A DNA stretch of 54,272 bases. Source: Vibrio caribbeanicus ATCC BAA-2122. GTDB taxonomy: Bacteria > Pseudomonadota > Gammaproteobacteria > Enterobacterales > Vibrionaceae. The first letter of the stretch is position 1; each line of letters opens with the position of its first letter. Below, piece after piece: positions 39,799 through 49,681 of the stretch. The notes under the pieces are model-generated. The model was not told the origin of the DNA. It made no database searches and saw only the letters and a list, made by a program, of their open reading frames with translations. The translations under genes and the position numbers were made by a program. Location of the stretch: contig NZ_AEIU01000097.1 of assembly GCF_000165125.1 (NCBI RefSeq), positions 1 through 54,272 of the forward strand, read 5' to 3'.

Positions 39799-40869
39799 GT
39801 GTTTAAAATTCTTGATTTATATATTGGTAAAACACTCATTGCCACAACATCATTGGTGCTGGCTACATTTGTTGGTTTGTCAGCCATCATTAAATACGTT
39901 GAACAGGTTAGAAAAGTTGGAGAAGGTACTTATGACCTGATACAAGCGCTATTTTTTGTAATTCTCAGCATTCCCAGAGATATAGAGATGTTCTTTCCAA
40001 TGGCAGCTTTGCTTGGAGCTTTGATTGGTTTAGGCATGCTTGCCTCGAGTTCAGAGTTGGTGGTTATGCAAGCTGCTGGGTTTTCAAAACTCAATATTGG
40101 TATGTCAGTGCTAAAAACAGCCGTACCTTTGATGGTTTTGGTGACTTTGTTGGGGCAGTGGGGTGCCCCACAGGCGCAAAAAATGGCGCGTGATCTGCGT
40201 ACCTTCGCAACCTCTGGTGGTGCTTTGATGTCCGTTAGAACCGGGGTTTGGGCTCGAGATGCTAATGATTTTATCTTCATTAATAAAGTCGATGACGACA
40301 AAATCTATGGTTTGAACATGTGGCGTTTTAATGATCAAAAGCAGTTGAGTCAGACGCTTTTTGCCAAAGAAGTTGATTACGTTTCTGAAAACATTTGGGT
40401 AATGAAAGATGCCGAAGTGACGGATATGGAAGGGGAAGTCAAGTTAGAAAAGCACTTTCTGAAGGAGTATGAATGGAAAACATCTCTAGCTCCAGACAAG
40501 CTTGCTGTTGTGACCGTTAAACCTGAAGAGCTCTCTTTGGGAGGGCTGTACGAGTATGTTTCTTACCTTAAATCGTCAGAGCAAGACCCCTCACGTTATG
40601 AGTTGGCCTTTTGGCGAAAAGTAACTCAACCATTGTCGATCGGTGTGATGATGTTGATGGCTCTATCATTCATCTTTGGCCCTCTGCGAAGTGTTACTAT
40701 GAGTGCTCGCATTTTATCTGGCGTCATTGCTGGCTTCACTTTTTATATATCCAGTGAGTTCTTTGGTCCCCTGAGTCTTGTGTATAATATCCCTCCTATC
40801 TTCGGAGCTATTATGCCAAGCTGTGTTTTTTTACTGATTGCCATTTTTTTATTGCAGCGGAAACTTTAA
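39799..40869 (+). CDS. lptG: LPS export permease LptG
   Basis: A 356-residue partner of LptF with the same six-helix plus jellyroll plan. Landmarks include ILDLYIGKTLIATTSLVLA at the N-terminus, the coupling-helix region LGMLASSSELVVMQAAGFS (about residues 75-93) and FIFGPLRSVTMSARI (about 293-307). It starts with GTG at 39799, 3 bp after lptF, so the two are translationally coupled. It ends at a bidirectional terminator facing mutS. Confidence 0.96.
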   Translation: MFKILDLYIGKTLIATTSLVLATFVGLSAIIKYVEQVRKVGEGTYDLIQALFFVILSIPRDIEMFFPMAALLGALIGLGMLASSSELVVMQAAGFSKLNIGMSVLKTAVPLMVLVTLLGQWGAPQAQKMARDLRTFATSGGALMSVRTGVWARDANDFIFINKVDDDKIYGLNMWRFNDQKQLSQTLFAKEVDYVSENIWVMKDAEVTDMEGEVKLEKHFLKEYEWKTSLAPDKLAVVTVKPEELSLGGLYEYVSYLKSSEQDPSRYELAFWRKVTQPLSIGVMMLMALSFIFGPLRSVTMSARILSGVIAGFTFYISSEFFGPLSLVYNIPPIFGAIMPSCVFLLIAIFLLQRKL

Positions 40870-40884
40870 TTGCAGAGTGTAATG

Positions 40885-40912
40885 AAAAGGCGACCTACAG
40901 GTCGCCTTTTTT
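40885..40912. terminator. Bidirectional terminator between lptG and mutS
   Basis: AAAAGGCGACC-TACA-GGTCGCCTTTTTT between convergent stops. It overlaps the last bases of the mutS stop codon. Confidence 0.9.
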
Positions 40913-43487
40913 AAACGAGCTGTTTAAGGCGATAAAGTGCATCCAGCGCCTGACGCGGAGTCAATTCATCTGGTTCGATGGCGGATAGGGCTTGCTCTGC
41001 TTCACTGAGTTCAGGAATCAGGCTGAGTTGTTGTTCGGTGTCTATCCCGATTGAAGTCTCTGGGTTACTACTGTCGTTTCGTGACATATTTTCCAGTTGA
41101 ACAAGTTTACGTCGAGCATTTTTAATGACGTTTTTTGGTACTCCGGCGAGTCCTGCGACGGCCAAGCCATAGGACTGATTTGCTGCTCCTTCTTGTACTG
41201 CATGCATAAACGCAATACTGTCGCCATGTTCAATCGCATCCAGGTGTATATTGCTTAGTCCCGGAACTAAGTTTGGCAACTCCGTGAGTTCAAAATAGTG
41301 CGTTGCGAAGAGAGTCATGGAACCTATCTCTTTTGCCAACCATTCTGCACTGGCCCAAGCGAGAGATAAGCCATCAAAAGTGCTGGTACCTCTGCCAATT
41401 TCGTCCATTAATACCAGACTGTGTTTTGTGGCATTATGTAAAATATTGGCGGTCTCTGTCATCTCGACCATGAAGGTGGATCGCCCAGAAGCAAGATCAT
41501 CCGAAGCACCAATGCGAGTAAATATACGGTCAATCGAACCAATTGTTGCACTCTGTGCCGGGACAAACGAACCAATGTGCGCCATCAGTGCAATTAAAGC
41601 CGTTTGTCTCATATAAGTTGATTTACCTCCCATGTTTGGGCCAGTGATAATCAACATTTTCCTTTCACAATTGAGAGTGATGGGGTTGGCGATAAAAGGT
41701 TCATCGAGTACCTGTTCAACAACTGGGTGACGCCCGGCTTCAATGTCGATTCCGGTATCCGTAGCCAATTCAGGTCGACAGTAATCTAGTGTATCAGCTC
41801 GTTCTGCCAAGTTTTGTAGAACATCGAGTTGTGATATTGCTGAAGCCAAGTTTTGCATTTTCTCTAAATGTGGAAGAAGCAAGTCAAAGAGCTCTTCCCA
41901 CAGCTGCTTCTCCAGAGCAAGCGCTTTCGATCTTGAATTCAGAACCTTATCTTCGTGTTCCTTCAGCTCTGAAATAATGTAACGCTCTGCATTTTTCAAT
42001 GTTTGGCGGCGAACATAGTGAGGGGGTACAAGGTGGCTTTGTCCGCGACTAACTTGAATGAAGAACCCGTGTACGTTGTTATAGCCGACTTTAAGGGAAT
42101 CAATACCGTGTCGTTCACGTTCATCTTGCTCAAGTTTGTCAAGGTACTCGGTGGCACCATCAGCGAGTTTGCGCCACTCGTCCAGTTCTGTATTGTAGCC
42201 CTCTTGGATTACACCACCATCGCGTATCACAACAGGAGGGTTTTCCTTTATGGCATTTTCAAGTAGTGAGCACACGTTATCGATTGGCTGAGCATATTCG
42301 GCCAACTTTTTCAGATAGCTATTTGTCATTGACTCCATGCTTTCTGAGAGGTCAGGTAATTGTTGCAAAGCAAAACGTAGCCTCGCAAGATCACGGGGTC
42401 TTGCACTTCTAAGCGCTAGCCTTGCTAGGATCCGCTCTATATCTCCGATTTGCTTTAAAATCGGCCCAATTTCTCCAAATGAACTTAACTCTTTGAGCTC
42501 GGAGATCGCATCTAGGCGTTGATCAAGTACTCTGATATCTCGCATTGGTTGATGAAGCCATCGCTTGAGCATCCGGCTTCCCATAGGCGTTGCCGTTTTA
42601 TCCAACACTTCAGCGAGCGTATTTTCGTTGCCGCCAGCTAGATTTTGGGTGATTTCGAGGTTCCGTCTTGTGGCTGCATCCAATATAACTGAATGATCTT
42701 GGCGGTCATAGGTTAGTGAGCGAATATGAGGCAGCGCAGTACGTTGGGTATCTTTAACATATTGAATCAAACAACCAGCAGCACATAATCCAAGTTTTGC
42801 CTGTTCAACACCAAAGCCAATAAGATCTTTGGTTCCGAATTGTTGATTGAGTTGCTGTTTTGCTGTTTCTAGTTCAAATTCCCACACAGGCCTACGGCGA
42901 TTACCATTGCGTCCTGCCATAAGATGAGCTGCATCGAAGTCTTCTGGGAATAACAATTCTCTTGGTGCCGTTCTTTGTAATTCAGCACTCATGGCTTCTT
43001 CAGTCTTGGGCTCCATTAATTGAAATCGGCCCGAGGTCATATCTAAAGTCGCATAGCCGAATTGACCCTGATGGCTGTAAATGGCTGCAATTAGGTTATC
43101 AACTCGTTCTGTGAGAAGCGCTTCATCTGTAATGGTTCCTGGAGTGACTATCCGCACAACTTGGCGTTCAACTGGCCCTTTGCTGGTGGCAGGATCGCCG
43201 ATTTGTTCACATATAGCGACGGATTCGCCCAACTGAACGAGTTTGGCGAGGTAACCTTCAACTGCATGAAAAGGTACCCCTGCCATTGGAATTGGTTCTC
43301 CTGCAGATGAGCCGCGCTTTGTCAGCGATATTTCTAGAAGTTGTGAAGCACGTTTTGCGTCATCATAGAAGAGTTCATAAAAATCTCCCATTCTGTAAAA
43401 AAGCAAAATATCTGGGTTCTCCGCTTTGAGCTTGAGGTATTGTTGCATCATGGGAGTGTGCTTCTGTGTAACAGAACTGGTTGTCAC
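40911..43487 (-). CDS. mutS: DNA mismatch repair protein MutS
   Basis: An 858-residue mismatch-recognition ATPase. The N-terminal [21 protein letters not shown] carries the start of the mismatch domain, with the Phe-x-Glu reader in [13 protein letters not shown] (about residues 30-42). Walker A is [17 protein letters not shown] (about 615), with signature text [14 protein letters not shown] and [18 protein letters not shown] after it. The start is probably GTG 43487, with AAGGAT six bases upstream; the frame is open for 32 more codons but these do not align. The usual nlpD-rpoS neighbours of mutS are absent. Confidence 0.95.
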   Translation of the reverse strand: MTTSSVTQKHTPMMQQYLKLKAENPDILLFYRMGDFYELFYDDAKRASQLLEISLTKRGSSAGEPIPMAGVPFHAVEGYLAKLVQLGESVAICEQIGDPATSKGPVERQVVRIVTPGTITDEALLTERVDNLIAAIYSHQGQFGYATLDMTSGRFQLMEPKTEEAMSAELQRTAPRELLFPEDFDAAHLMAGRNGNRRRPVWEFELETAKQQLNQQFGTKDLIGFGVEQAKLGLCAAGCLIQYVKDTQRTALPHIRSLTYDRQDHSVILDAATRRNLEITQNLAGGNENTLAEVLDKTATPMGSRMLKRWLHQPMRDIRVLDQRLDAISELKELSSFGEIGPILKQIGDIERILARLALRSARPRDLARLRFALQQLPDLSESMESMTNSYLKKLAEYAQPIDNVCSLLENAIKENPPVVIRDGGVIQEGYNTELDEWRKLADGATEYLDKLEQDERERHGIDSLKVGYNNVHGFFIQVSRGQSHLVPPHYVRRQTLKNAERYIISELKEHEDKVLNSRSKALALEKQLWEELFDLLLPHLEKMQNLASAISQLDVLQNLAERADTLDYCRPELATDTGIDIEAGRHPVVEQVLDEPFIANPITLNCERKMLIITGPNMGGKSTYMRQTALIALMAHIGSFVPAQSATIGSIDRIFTRIGASDDLASGRSTFMVEMTETANILHNATKHSLVLMDEIGRGTSTFDGLSLAWASAEWLAKEIGSMTLFATHYFELTELPNLVPGLSNIHLDAIEHGDSIAFMHAVQEGAANQSYGLAVAGLAGVPKNVIKNARRKLVQLENMSRNDSSNPETSIGIDTEQQLSLIPELSEAEQALSAIEPDELTPRQALDALYRLKQLV

Positions 43488-43800
43488 GGAATTATCCTTG
43501 CTTAGATCTTCTCCAGCGGTCGTCAGGCCACCTCGAGAGTAAAATATGGTACAGATGATATTAATCAGAGCGAGAGAAAGCAATGCAGTCTTATACCCAA
43601 GAACTATAAATATCGCCAGATGAGTATATTTGTTTCATTCTGTTATCGAGGTGGAATATCTGACAAAAGGTCAATCAAATTAGGATAGAAACGCTCAATA
43701 GAGCTTTATATCGAGTCCAAGAAAAGCGAGAATTGCAATACGCGTTGCCAGCCACTCTATAGCGCGAACCATTCATTATGGAACGATAAGGAGTAATTGC
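43488..43800. other. Divergent spacer between mutS and pncC
   Basis: There are 313 bp holding both promoters and a partial TATACCCAAG match to the palindrome near 33.4 kb. No gene or strong structure is seen. A TAAGGAG ribosome site for pncC lies at its end. Confidence 0.5.
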
Positions 43801-44298
43801 ATGGATTCCCAATTTTTGCTTAGCCAAAAGCTAGGCGAAGCATTATTTGAAAAAGGTTGGGTACTCTCCACAGCCGAATCTTGCACGGGAGGTGGAGTTG
43901 CGACTTCTATTACTGATGTTGCAGGGAGCTCGGCATGGTTTGACCGAGCTTATATTACCTATAGTAATCAAGCCAAAGTCGATATGTTAGGGGTACGCGA
44001 AGAGACACTTGAATCTTTTGGTGCGGTCAGTGAGCCGATAGTCACAGAAATGGTGCTTGGTGCATTGGAGCGCTCGAATGCTTCTATTGCTGTCTCGATT
44101 AGTGGTATTGCGGGTCCTGGAGGAGGGACGGCCGAAAAACCCGTTGGAACTGTGTGTTTTGGTTTTGCCTCTTCCAACGGCTGGTTGTGTGCTGAAACCT
44201 ATTTTTTTCAAGGTGATCGTAAGCAAATTCGAGAGCAAGCGGTAAATCATGCGTTACGCTCACTACTTTCTTTTTTAACTCGTGGATCGCACGAGTAA
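43801..44298 (+). CDS. pncC: Nicotinamide-nucleotide amidase PncC (CinA C-terminal domain)
   Basis: A 165-residue stand-alone CinA C-terminal domain (E. coli YgaD/PncC). It deamidates NMN to nicotinic acid mononucleotide in pyridine-nucleotide recycling. TAESCTGGGVATSITDVAGS (about residues 22-41) carries the catalytic Ser. SISGIAGPGGGTAEKPVGTV (about 99-118) is the second family motif. It is directly upstream of recA, the same order as in many gammaproteobacteria. Confidence 0.94.
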   Translation: MDSQFLLSQKLGEALFEKGWVLSTAESCTGGGVATSITDVAGSSAWFDRAYITYSNQAKVDMLGVREETLESFGAVSEPIVTEMVLGALERSNASIAVSISGIAGPGGGTAEKPVGTVCFGFASSNGWLCAETYFFQGDRKQIREQAVNHALRSLLSFLTRGSHE

Positions 44299-44330
44299 TG
44301 ATTAAGTTTTATTTTTTTTGCGTCCAGCTA

Positions 44331-44358
44331 TGGACACTGTATGAATCAACAGTATAAT
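44331..44358 (+). promoter_or_regulatory. recA: recA promoter with LexA box
   Basis: TGGACA (44331-44336) and a perfect TATAAT (44353-44358) with a 16-bp spacer. The spacer is the LexA box CTGTATGAATCAACAG (44337-44352), which fits CTG-N10-CAG with AT-rich centre. Repressor would block polymerase directly. Confidence 0.9.
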
Positions 44359-44396
44359 GATTAACATAGTCATGAACATGCTCTGTGGAGAGACCA

Positions 44397-45443
44397 ATGG
44401 ACGATAATAAACAAAAGGCACTAGCCGCTGCACTCGGTCAAATTGAAAAGCAATTCGGTAAAGGCTCAATCATGCGCCTAGGTGATAATCGCGCGATGGA
44501 TGTTGAAACGATTTCAACAGGTTCGTTATCACTTGATATTGCTTTAGGTGCTGGTGGTTTGCCTATGGGACGTATCGTAGAAGTTTACGGTCCAGAAAGT
44601 TCAGGAAAAACCACATTAACGCTTGAGCTCATTGCAGCTGCTCAGCGAGAAGGAAAAACCTGTGCCTTTATTGATGCAGAGCATGCTCTGGATCCAGTTT
44701 ATGCGAAGAAGCTTGGTGTCGATATTGATGCTCTGTTGGTTTCACAACCTGACACCGGGGAGCAAGCCCTTGAAATATGTGATGCGTTAGCACGTTCAGG
44801 TGCGATTGATGTCATGGTTGTTGACTCTGTAGCTGCACTTACTCCTAAAGCTGAAATTGAAGGTGAGATGGGTGATAGTCACATGGGCTTGCAGGCGCGC
44901 ATGCTCTCTCAAGCTATGCGTAAACTCACGGGTAACCTTAAGCAATCAAACTGTATGTGTATCTTCATTAACCAGATTCGTATGAAGATAGGCGTAATGT
45001 TTGGTAACCCTGAAACCACAACAGGTGGTAATGCACTTAAATTCTACGCTTCCGTCCGTCTTGATATTCGCCGCACTGGCTCAATTAAAGATGGCGACGA
45101 GGTGGTGGGCAATGAAACTCGCATTAAGGTGGTTAAGAACAAGATAGCTGCACCATTTAAGCAAGCAGAAACTCAAATTCTATATGGTCAGGGCTTTAAT
45201 CGCGAAGGCGAACTTATCGACTTAGGTGTTAAACACAAACTGATTGAAAAAGCAGGCGCGTGGTACAGCTACAATGGCGATAAAATTGGCCAAGGTAAAG
45301 CGAATGCAGGTAAATTTCTTCGTGAAAACCCTGAAGCATCTCAAGCAATTGACAGCAAATTACGTCAAATGCTGCTATCTCCGGTCGAGCTTCAAGAAGA
45401 TGATGCGACATTGGGTCAGGTGCCAGAGCAGGAAGAATTGTAA
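44397..45443 (+). CDS. recA: Recombinase RecA
   Basis: A 348-residue strand-exchange protein and LexA co-protease. Walker [15 protein letters not shown] (about residues 67-80), Walker [13 protein letters not shown], loop 1 [18 protein letters not shown] and loop 2 [23 protein letters not shown] (in short blocks [14 protein letters not shown] and [12 protein letters not shown]) are all intact, and an acidic C-terminus follows. ATG 44397 ([13 protein letters not shown]) has GGAGA upstream; an in-frame start at 44385 is unlikely. recX follows after an internal terminator, so RecX is made at a fraction of RecA. Confidence 0.98.
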   Translation: MDDNKQKALAAALGQIEKQFGKGSIMRLGDNRAMDVETISTGSLSLDIALGAGGLPMGRIVEVYGPESSGKTTLTLELIAAAQREGKTCAFIDAEHALDPVYAKKLGVDIDALLVSQPDTGEQALEICDALARSGAIDVMVVDSVAALTPKAEIEGEMGDSHMGLQARMLSQAMRKLTGNLKQSNCMCIFINQIRMKIGVMFGNPETTTGGNALKFYASVRLDIRRTGSIKDGDEVVGNETRIKVVKNKIAAPFKQAETQILYGQGFNREGELIDLGVKHKLIEKAGAWYSYNGDKIGQGKANAGKFLRENPEASQAIDSKLRQMLLSPVELQEDDATLGQVPEQEEL

Positions 45444-45466
45444 AATTCTGATTATCACTATTACTC

Positions 45467-45497
45467 AATGCCTCGCTTTTGCGAGGCATTATTTTTT
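45467..45497 (+). terminator. Terminator between recA and recX
   Basis: AATGCCTCGC-TTTT-GCGAGGCATT followed by ATTTTTT. Read-through of this site would supply recX, as known for E. coli. Confidence 0.88.
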
Positions 45498-45513
45498 CTG
45501 AAATGGGGAAGTT

Positions 45514-45969
45514 ATGTTTCACTCGAACCGTGATAAAAAGATGTCATGCCAAGATGCTGCGATGCATTTGTTAAGCCGTCGTGATCATGGGCAGTTCGAG
45601 TTATGGCAAAAGTTGTTAGCTAAAGGCTATGATGAAGAAGATATTCAAACCACTCTTATGTTTTGCCTAGAAAGTAATTATCTTGATGATCTCCGTTATG
45701 CTAAAAGTCAAATTCGCCAGCACGTGTATAAAGGTCATGGGGAGCGACGTATTCGCCAAGAATTGCAACTCAAAAAAGTTGCGGAAGCTGTCGTTGATCA
45801 GGCAATGGAAGAAGAGCCTCAAGACTGGTTTGAGTTAGCCAGACAGGTGGCAGAGAAAAAATACAAAGGTGTGAAGGCGAGCGATCGCAATGAATACGCT
45901 AAGCAAGTGCGATTTTTACAGTACCGAGGCTATACCTTTGAACAAATTAATTATGCGTTAGATTTTTAA
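45514..45969 (+). CDS. recX: RecA regulatory protein RecX
   Basis: A 151-residue RecX, which caps or destabilises RecA filaments. The three-helix repeats are recognisable: [20 protein letters not shown] (about residues 19-38), [21 protein letters not shown], and the C-terminal [23 protein letters not shown] 45514 has GGGGAAG upstream. It is 70 bp after recA. Confidence 0.93.
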   Translation: MFHSNRDKKMSCQDAAMHLLSRRDHGQFELWQKLLAKGYDEEDIQTTLMFCLESNYLDDLRYAKSQIRQHVYKGHGERRIRQELQLKKVAEAVVDQAMEEEPQDWFELARQVAEKKYKGVKASDRNEYAKQVRFLQYRGYTFEQINYALDF

Positions 45970-46181
45970 GCAATTATGTAGCTATAGTGCTGACTCTTGT
46001 CCAAGTCATTTCCTTTCTAAGCCATCTCCCCCTTTATTGTAAGAGAGATGAACCTTACCGCTTCATGCTCTCCTAGCTTGTTATGACAGTTCACCTTCCA
46101 ACCATCTGAGCATCTTCATCAACTGAAGCGACTTTTTCCTACTTACAGAAAATACAATTAAATTTAATGATTCTTTTGTCA

Positions 46182-47324
46182 CTACTGTTGTCTACGCAAA
46201 ATCACGTTACGTAGTTTATCAATTGCGAGAGCTAGTGTTTCCCGATGCACGCCTATGTTTACTCGAACAAAACCTGGAGCTCCGAAGTCTTCGCCCGGTG
46301 ATATAGTTAATCCAGCTTGTTCGAACCAATGAGCTGGATTATTTAATTGTAAACCTCGTACATCGAGCCAAACCAAAAAGCTAGCTTGAGGAGGAATAAA
46401 TGTAATTTCCCTGATATCTTTTAATCCCTCTACCAATAAAGCAAGGTTCTGCTTCAAATAAGCTTGTTGCTGTTCAAGCCAGTGTTCGCCATGTTTGTAG
46501 GCTGAAAACATCGCATGATAGCCGAATCCACCAACATGTGGTGCAATGGTCGCTAGGTGCTGTACAAACTGCTGACGCATCTTTAAATTAGGAATAATGG
46601 CAACCCCAGCATTTATGCCCGCAAGGTTATATGCTTTGGCTGGTGACATTAAAGTCAAGGTTCGCTGTGCGGCTGCTGAATCGATGGCTGCAAATGGTAA
46701 ATGCTTGGTATGATGATTAAAAAGAGTATCACAATGCACTTCGTCCGAGCAGACGATAAGCTTATGCTGATTAACTATCTCAGCCAAACGCTTCAATTGT
46801 TCATGAGGTAGTACAGCTCCAGTCGGGTTATGGGGGTGGCATAGTACTATCATCTTTGCCTGCTTCGCTTTAGACTCCAGAAGATCCAGATCCCATAGCC
46901 AACGATCCGCCTGCTGATACATTGGAATTTCTATCAACTGTCGACCTGAGTATATTACCGACTTAGTAATTTTACCAAAACACGGAGTGCTGGTAATTAC
47001 CCCACTATTTTGAGGCAGTAGTGCTTGAAACGCCACGTTAATAGCATTCATTACACTGGGGATAAATACTAACCATTCGGTTTGGATTGCCCAGTTATAT
47101 CTGATGGCACAGCGCTCCTTTATTAAGAATTTGAGTTCCTCTGGTGGTTTGACGTAGCTGAACATTCCTCCTCTTACTACCCGATCCAGAGCCTTAGCCA
47201 CTTCTTTTGGGGGGACAAAGTCCGTATCTGCAACCCAGAGTGGTGTACGTCCATGATTTTCGACTCCCTCCCAGCGCATGCTGTCGCTTCCAATCTGATT
47301 TTTCTTAACCTCGAAACTCGTCAT
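46182..47324 (-). CDS. MalY/PatB-family PLP C-S lyase or aminotransferase
   Basis: A 380-residue fold-type I PLP enzyme. PLWVADTDFVPPKEVAKALD near the N-terminus and CHPHNPTGAVLPHEQL (about residues 162-177) are typical of the MalY/PatB cystathionine beta-lyase group. DEVHCD holds the PLP Asp, and the Schiff-base Lys is in LMSPAKAYNLAGI (about residue 230). Such enzymes release thiols or H2S plus pyruvate and ammonia from cystathionine or cysteine conjugates; the substrate is not readable. It is the first gene of an islet inserted between recX and alaS and is divergent from the FAD-binding and AEC genes. Confidence 0.88.
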   Translation of the reverse strand: MTSFEVKKNQIGSDSMRWEGVENHGRTPLWVADTDFVPPKEVAKALDRVVRGGMFSYVKPPEELKFLIKERCAIRYNWAIQTEWLVFIPSVMNAINVAFQALLPQNSGVITSTPCFGKITKSVIYSGRQLIEIPMYQQADRWLWDLDLLESKAKQAKMIVLCHPHNPTGAVLPHEQLKRLAEIVNQHKLIVCSDEVHCDTLFNHHTKHLPFAAIDSAAAQRTLTLMSPAKAYNLAGINAGVAIIPNLKMRQQFVQHLATIAPHVGGFGYHAMFSAYKHGEHWLEQQQAYLKQNLALLVEGLKDIREITFIPPQASFLVWLDVRGLQLNNPAHWFEQAGLTISPGEDFGAPGFVRVNIGVHRETLALAIDKLRNVILRRQQ

Positions 47325-47935
47325 TCGCTATGTCGCCTCCAATACTTGAATACTTTGTTCATAAAATTCCTCACTTGAGTTGAATCACTTCCTTGAATAA
47401 TTTCGGCCGTAGGCACTTCATATTTCTGATAGATTGAGTGTTTGAGTAAAGATTGATTGTTCGTTTCAAACAGTTGTTGATGCCTTAATACCTATCTATC
47501 CTGAAATACGATAATAATTCCAACTAGAATGGAGGCCTGAAAATACAAACCAGCCTAAGATGAAATAAGTTTTCACCAAATACATATTTGGCCAAATGTC
47601 ATATTCTTATACCGCCAGTTTGATTCTATCGCTGCGGTGAGTAATCTTTAATTTATTAATTACATTCTAATATTAAGGTGGTTTTTTAATCTAATGATTA
47701 AATGTGGATTTTAAATTGTAAATAAAATAACAAGTATCAAGAAAAATTCAATATGTATAAATTATCTTTTATATTAATAAAAACTATACGGTCAACGAAA
47801 GCCAAAATATAAAAATCACTTTTATCAATATTGTTAGATTCTTGGTTGGGTTTTTATTGTTGTTTTGCCCATTGAAGTTTATTTTATATAACCTTCAATT
47901 AATTCGAATGGCTGATAGTTCTATTTGAGGTATAA
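47325..47935. other. AT-rich divergent intergenic region in the accessory islet
   Basis: There are 611 bp, strongly AT-rich, with no credible gene. It must contain divergent promoters for the PLP enzyme and the FAD-binding gene. A perfect palindrome ATTTGGCCAAAT (47586-47597) is the only clear symmetric site. Confidence 0.6.
47586..47597. promoter_or_regulatory. Perfect palindrome, possible operator
   Basis: ATTTGGCCAAAT is about 260 bp upstream of the PLP enzyme start and 340 bp upstream of the FAD-binding gene. Regulator unknown; no regulator gene is in the islet. Confidence 0.25.
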
Positions 47936-48571
47936 ATGGAAGTTTTTGATATCGTAATCATTAGTTTTGGTGCGAGTGGTGTTAGTTTATTAAATGAAAT
48001 GCAGAATGAGGGTTTTACGAAACGTTACTTAAAACCAAACATCGCTATATTCAATAATCAAAAAAGTTTTGCTAAAGGCAAAGCCTTTGGGGGCGCATCG
48101 CCAATACATATAGTAAACACATCACTAGAGTTAATGACGCCGTCAGTTGCAGAGCCCAACGAGTTTTGGCATTGGTTGCGTGAGCAAAATGCACCAAAAC
48201 ATTTAACTTGGAACGCGTTACTTAGAGAAAGCCATTTATCTCCTCTAAAAGCTTTTATGAAACTGCTTTTGAAAGAACATCGCTCACTTCAAAATGAAAG
48301 TAAATTCAAGACGGTGATCCGTTTGTTACCCACAGGAAAACAAGCAGAATACTCTAGATATTTGGAGAGCCGTGCTGCTAATACCGACTTATCTTGGCAA
48401 GATATATTAGTCTCCACAAGGTATCGGTTTCATGAGTTTTGCAAGGTAATGCGGATACAAGAAAAATATCAGTTTGTCTCCCGTTTTGGCTCTCTATGTT
48501 CAGAAAAATGGGCTTATCAGTGGGTGAAGCGAGCGGAAGCATGGGCAACTGAGCATAAGGTGGTAGTTTAG
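47936..48571 (+). CDS. Short FAD/NAD(P)-binding-like protein, possibly truncated
   Basis: A 211-residue protein. The N-terminus (FDIVIISFGASGVSLLNEMQ) looks like a Rossmann nucleotide motif. IVNTSLELMTPSVAEPNEFWHWL (in blocks IVNTSLELMTP and EPNEFWHWL, about residues 59-82) resembles the NAD_binding_9-type FAD-binding proteins, which are usually 450 or more residues. The remainder (about 90-211) is basic and aromatic-rich and not recognised. A GAGG ribosome site lies 5 nt upstream, and the stop is 2 bp from the AEC permease start, so it appears expressed and coupled to it. It is either a distinct short family or the surviving N-terminus of a larger oxidoreductase. Confidence 0.6.
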   Translation: MEVFDIVIISFGASGVSLLNEMQNEGFTKRYLKPNIAIFNNQKSFAKGKAFGGASPIHIVNTSLELMTPSVAEPNEFWHWLREQNAPKHLTWNALLRESHLSPLKAFMKLLLKEHRSLQNESKFKTVIRLLPTGKQAEYSRYLESRAANTDLSWQDILVSTRYRFHEFCKVMRIQEKYQFVSRFGSLCSEKWAYQWVKRAEAWATEHKVVV

Positions 48572-48573
48572 TA

Positions 48574-49437
48574 ATGGCAACTCTACTCCCTTTTATCTAT
48601 TTGCTTGTTGGAATTCTGATTGGCAAAAGGCAGTTAAACGTCAAAACGTTTTCATCTCTCGTACTCACTAAGATAGTGATACCTTTAATTATCATCTGGA
48701 ACATCTCTCTTCATTTAGAGGAAATGGTATGGGTTATCACATTGACGATGGTGTCTATGCTAGCGATATTTGCTTGCCGACATTGGATGGGAAAAGATGC
48801 GATTCGAAGTTTATGCTTTTGCTATCTGAATATAGGTTGGTTGGGTTTACCAATTGCACACGCATTACTGGGAGATGAGGCAGCTAGATTCGTGTTAGCT
48901 GCGTATATTGGAAGCTCCATTGTGGGTAACTCAATTGGTGCGAACTATTTAAAAAAAGAAGCATTCTCGGTTTTAAAGATTCTGAGTTCGCCACCGGTGA
49001 TTGCTTTACTTATCGGTTGTTTGTTGATTCCAGTTGGGGATGATATCGAAGTATTTGGATACCATGTATATGTCGTGTCCAAATTCCTGATGAGCTTTTT
49101 AGGTATGATGATACTTGGTATCTGGCTTTATGAAACAAGTTTTAAGAAAAGTGATGTGTTGGCTTACACCAAGTCTTATGTATTTAGAATTGTGATATTG
49201 AGTACGGTGGTTCTTGTCGTTTTTTGTATCAGCTACACATCAAATTCAGAGGTTGTGTATCAACAACTGCCGTGGCTGTTTTTAATCTGCCTGCTTCCAC
49301 CTGCTGCTAACATTATTGTGCTGGAAACCTCCTATCTGGGCACAGGAACCAGTGCAGCAAGAATTTCGGTAGAAACCATGGCAAGTATCGTGGTGATTGT
49401 GGCTTACGGCATAGTGGTGCATTCGTTGAACTTATAA
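48574..49437 (+). CDS. AEC-family permease
   Basis: A 287-residue membrane protein with about ten hydrophobic helices in two five-helix halves. YLNIGWLGLPIAHALLGDEA (about residues 85-104) and the C-terminal PPAANIIVLETSYLG are typical auxin-efflux-carrier (bile/arsenite/riboflavin superfamily) features. Bacterial members move organic acids such as malate or malonate, among others. It starts 2 bp after the preceding FAD-binding gene with no ribosome site of its own, so its translation is probably coupled. The substrate is unknown. Confidence 0.85.
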   Translation: MATLLPFIYLLVGILIGKRQLNVKTFSSLVLTKIVIPLIIIWNISLHLEEMVWVITLTMVSMLAIFACRHWMGKDAIRSLCFCYLNIGWLGLPIAHALLGDEAARFVLAAYIGSSIVGNSIGANYLKKEAFSVLKILSSPPVIALLIGCLLIPVGDDIEVFGYHVYVVSKFLMSFLGMMILGIWLYETSFKKSDVLAYTKSYVFRIVILSTVVLVVFCISYTSNSEVVYQQLPWLFLICLLPPAANIIVLETSYLGTGTSAARISVETMASIVVIVAYGIVVHSLNL

Positions 49438-49511
49438 AGAGACATCAGGGACAAAACGATTTGCGGTGTTTGTTAAGAATATCAATTTGTTGAAAGCTAA
49501 ACAATGTTTCG

Positions 49512-49540
49512 ATAATGATGCTACTAAAAGGCATCATTAT
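49512..49540. repeat. Inverted repeat after the AEC permease gene
   Basis: ATAATGATGC / GCATCATTAT, a perfect 10-bp stem with a 9-nt loop, 75 bp after the stop. No T-run follows, so it is a weak terminator candidate or an operator. Confidence 0.5.
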
Positions 49541-49681
49541 AACTAAAAGTTTTATCGGTGACTTTTATTACCTCCTAGATAAAGAACAAACATTGCTTTT
49601 ATGCAAGAAAACTAGTCGTAAAGCTTACCATGATCTACAATAGCGCAAAATTCCAACTCGATATTTTTCAGGAAAAGCTGC

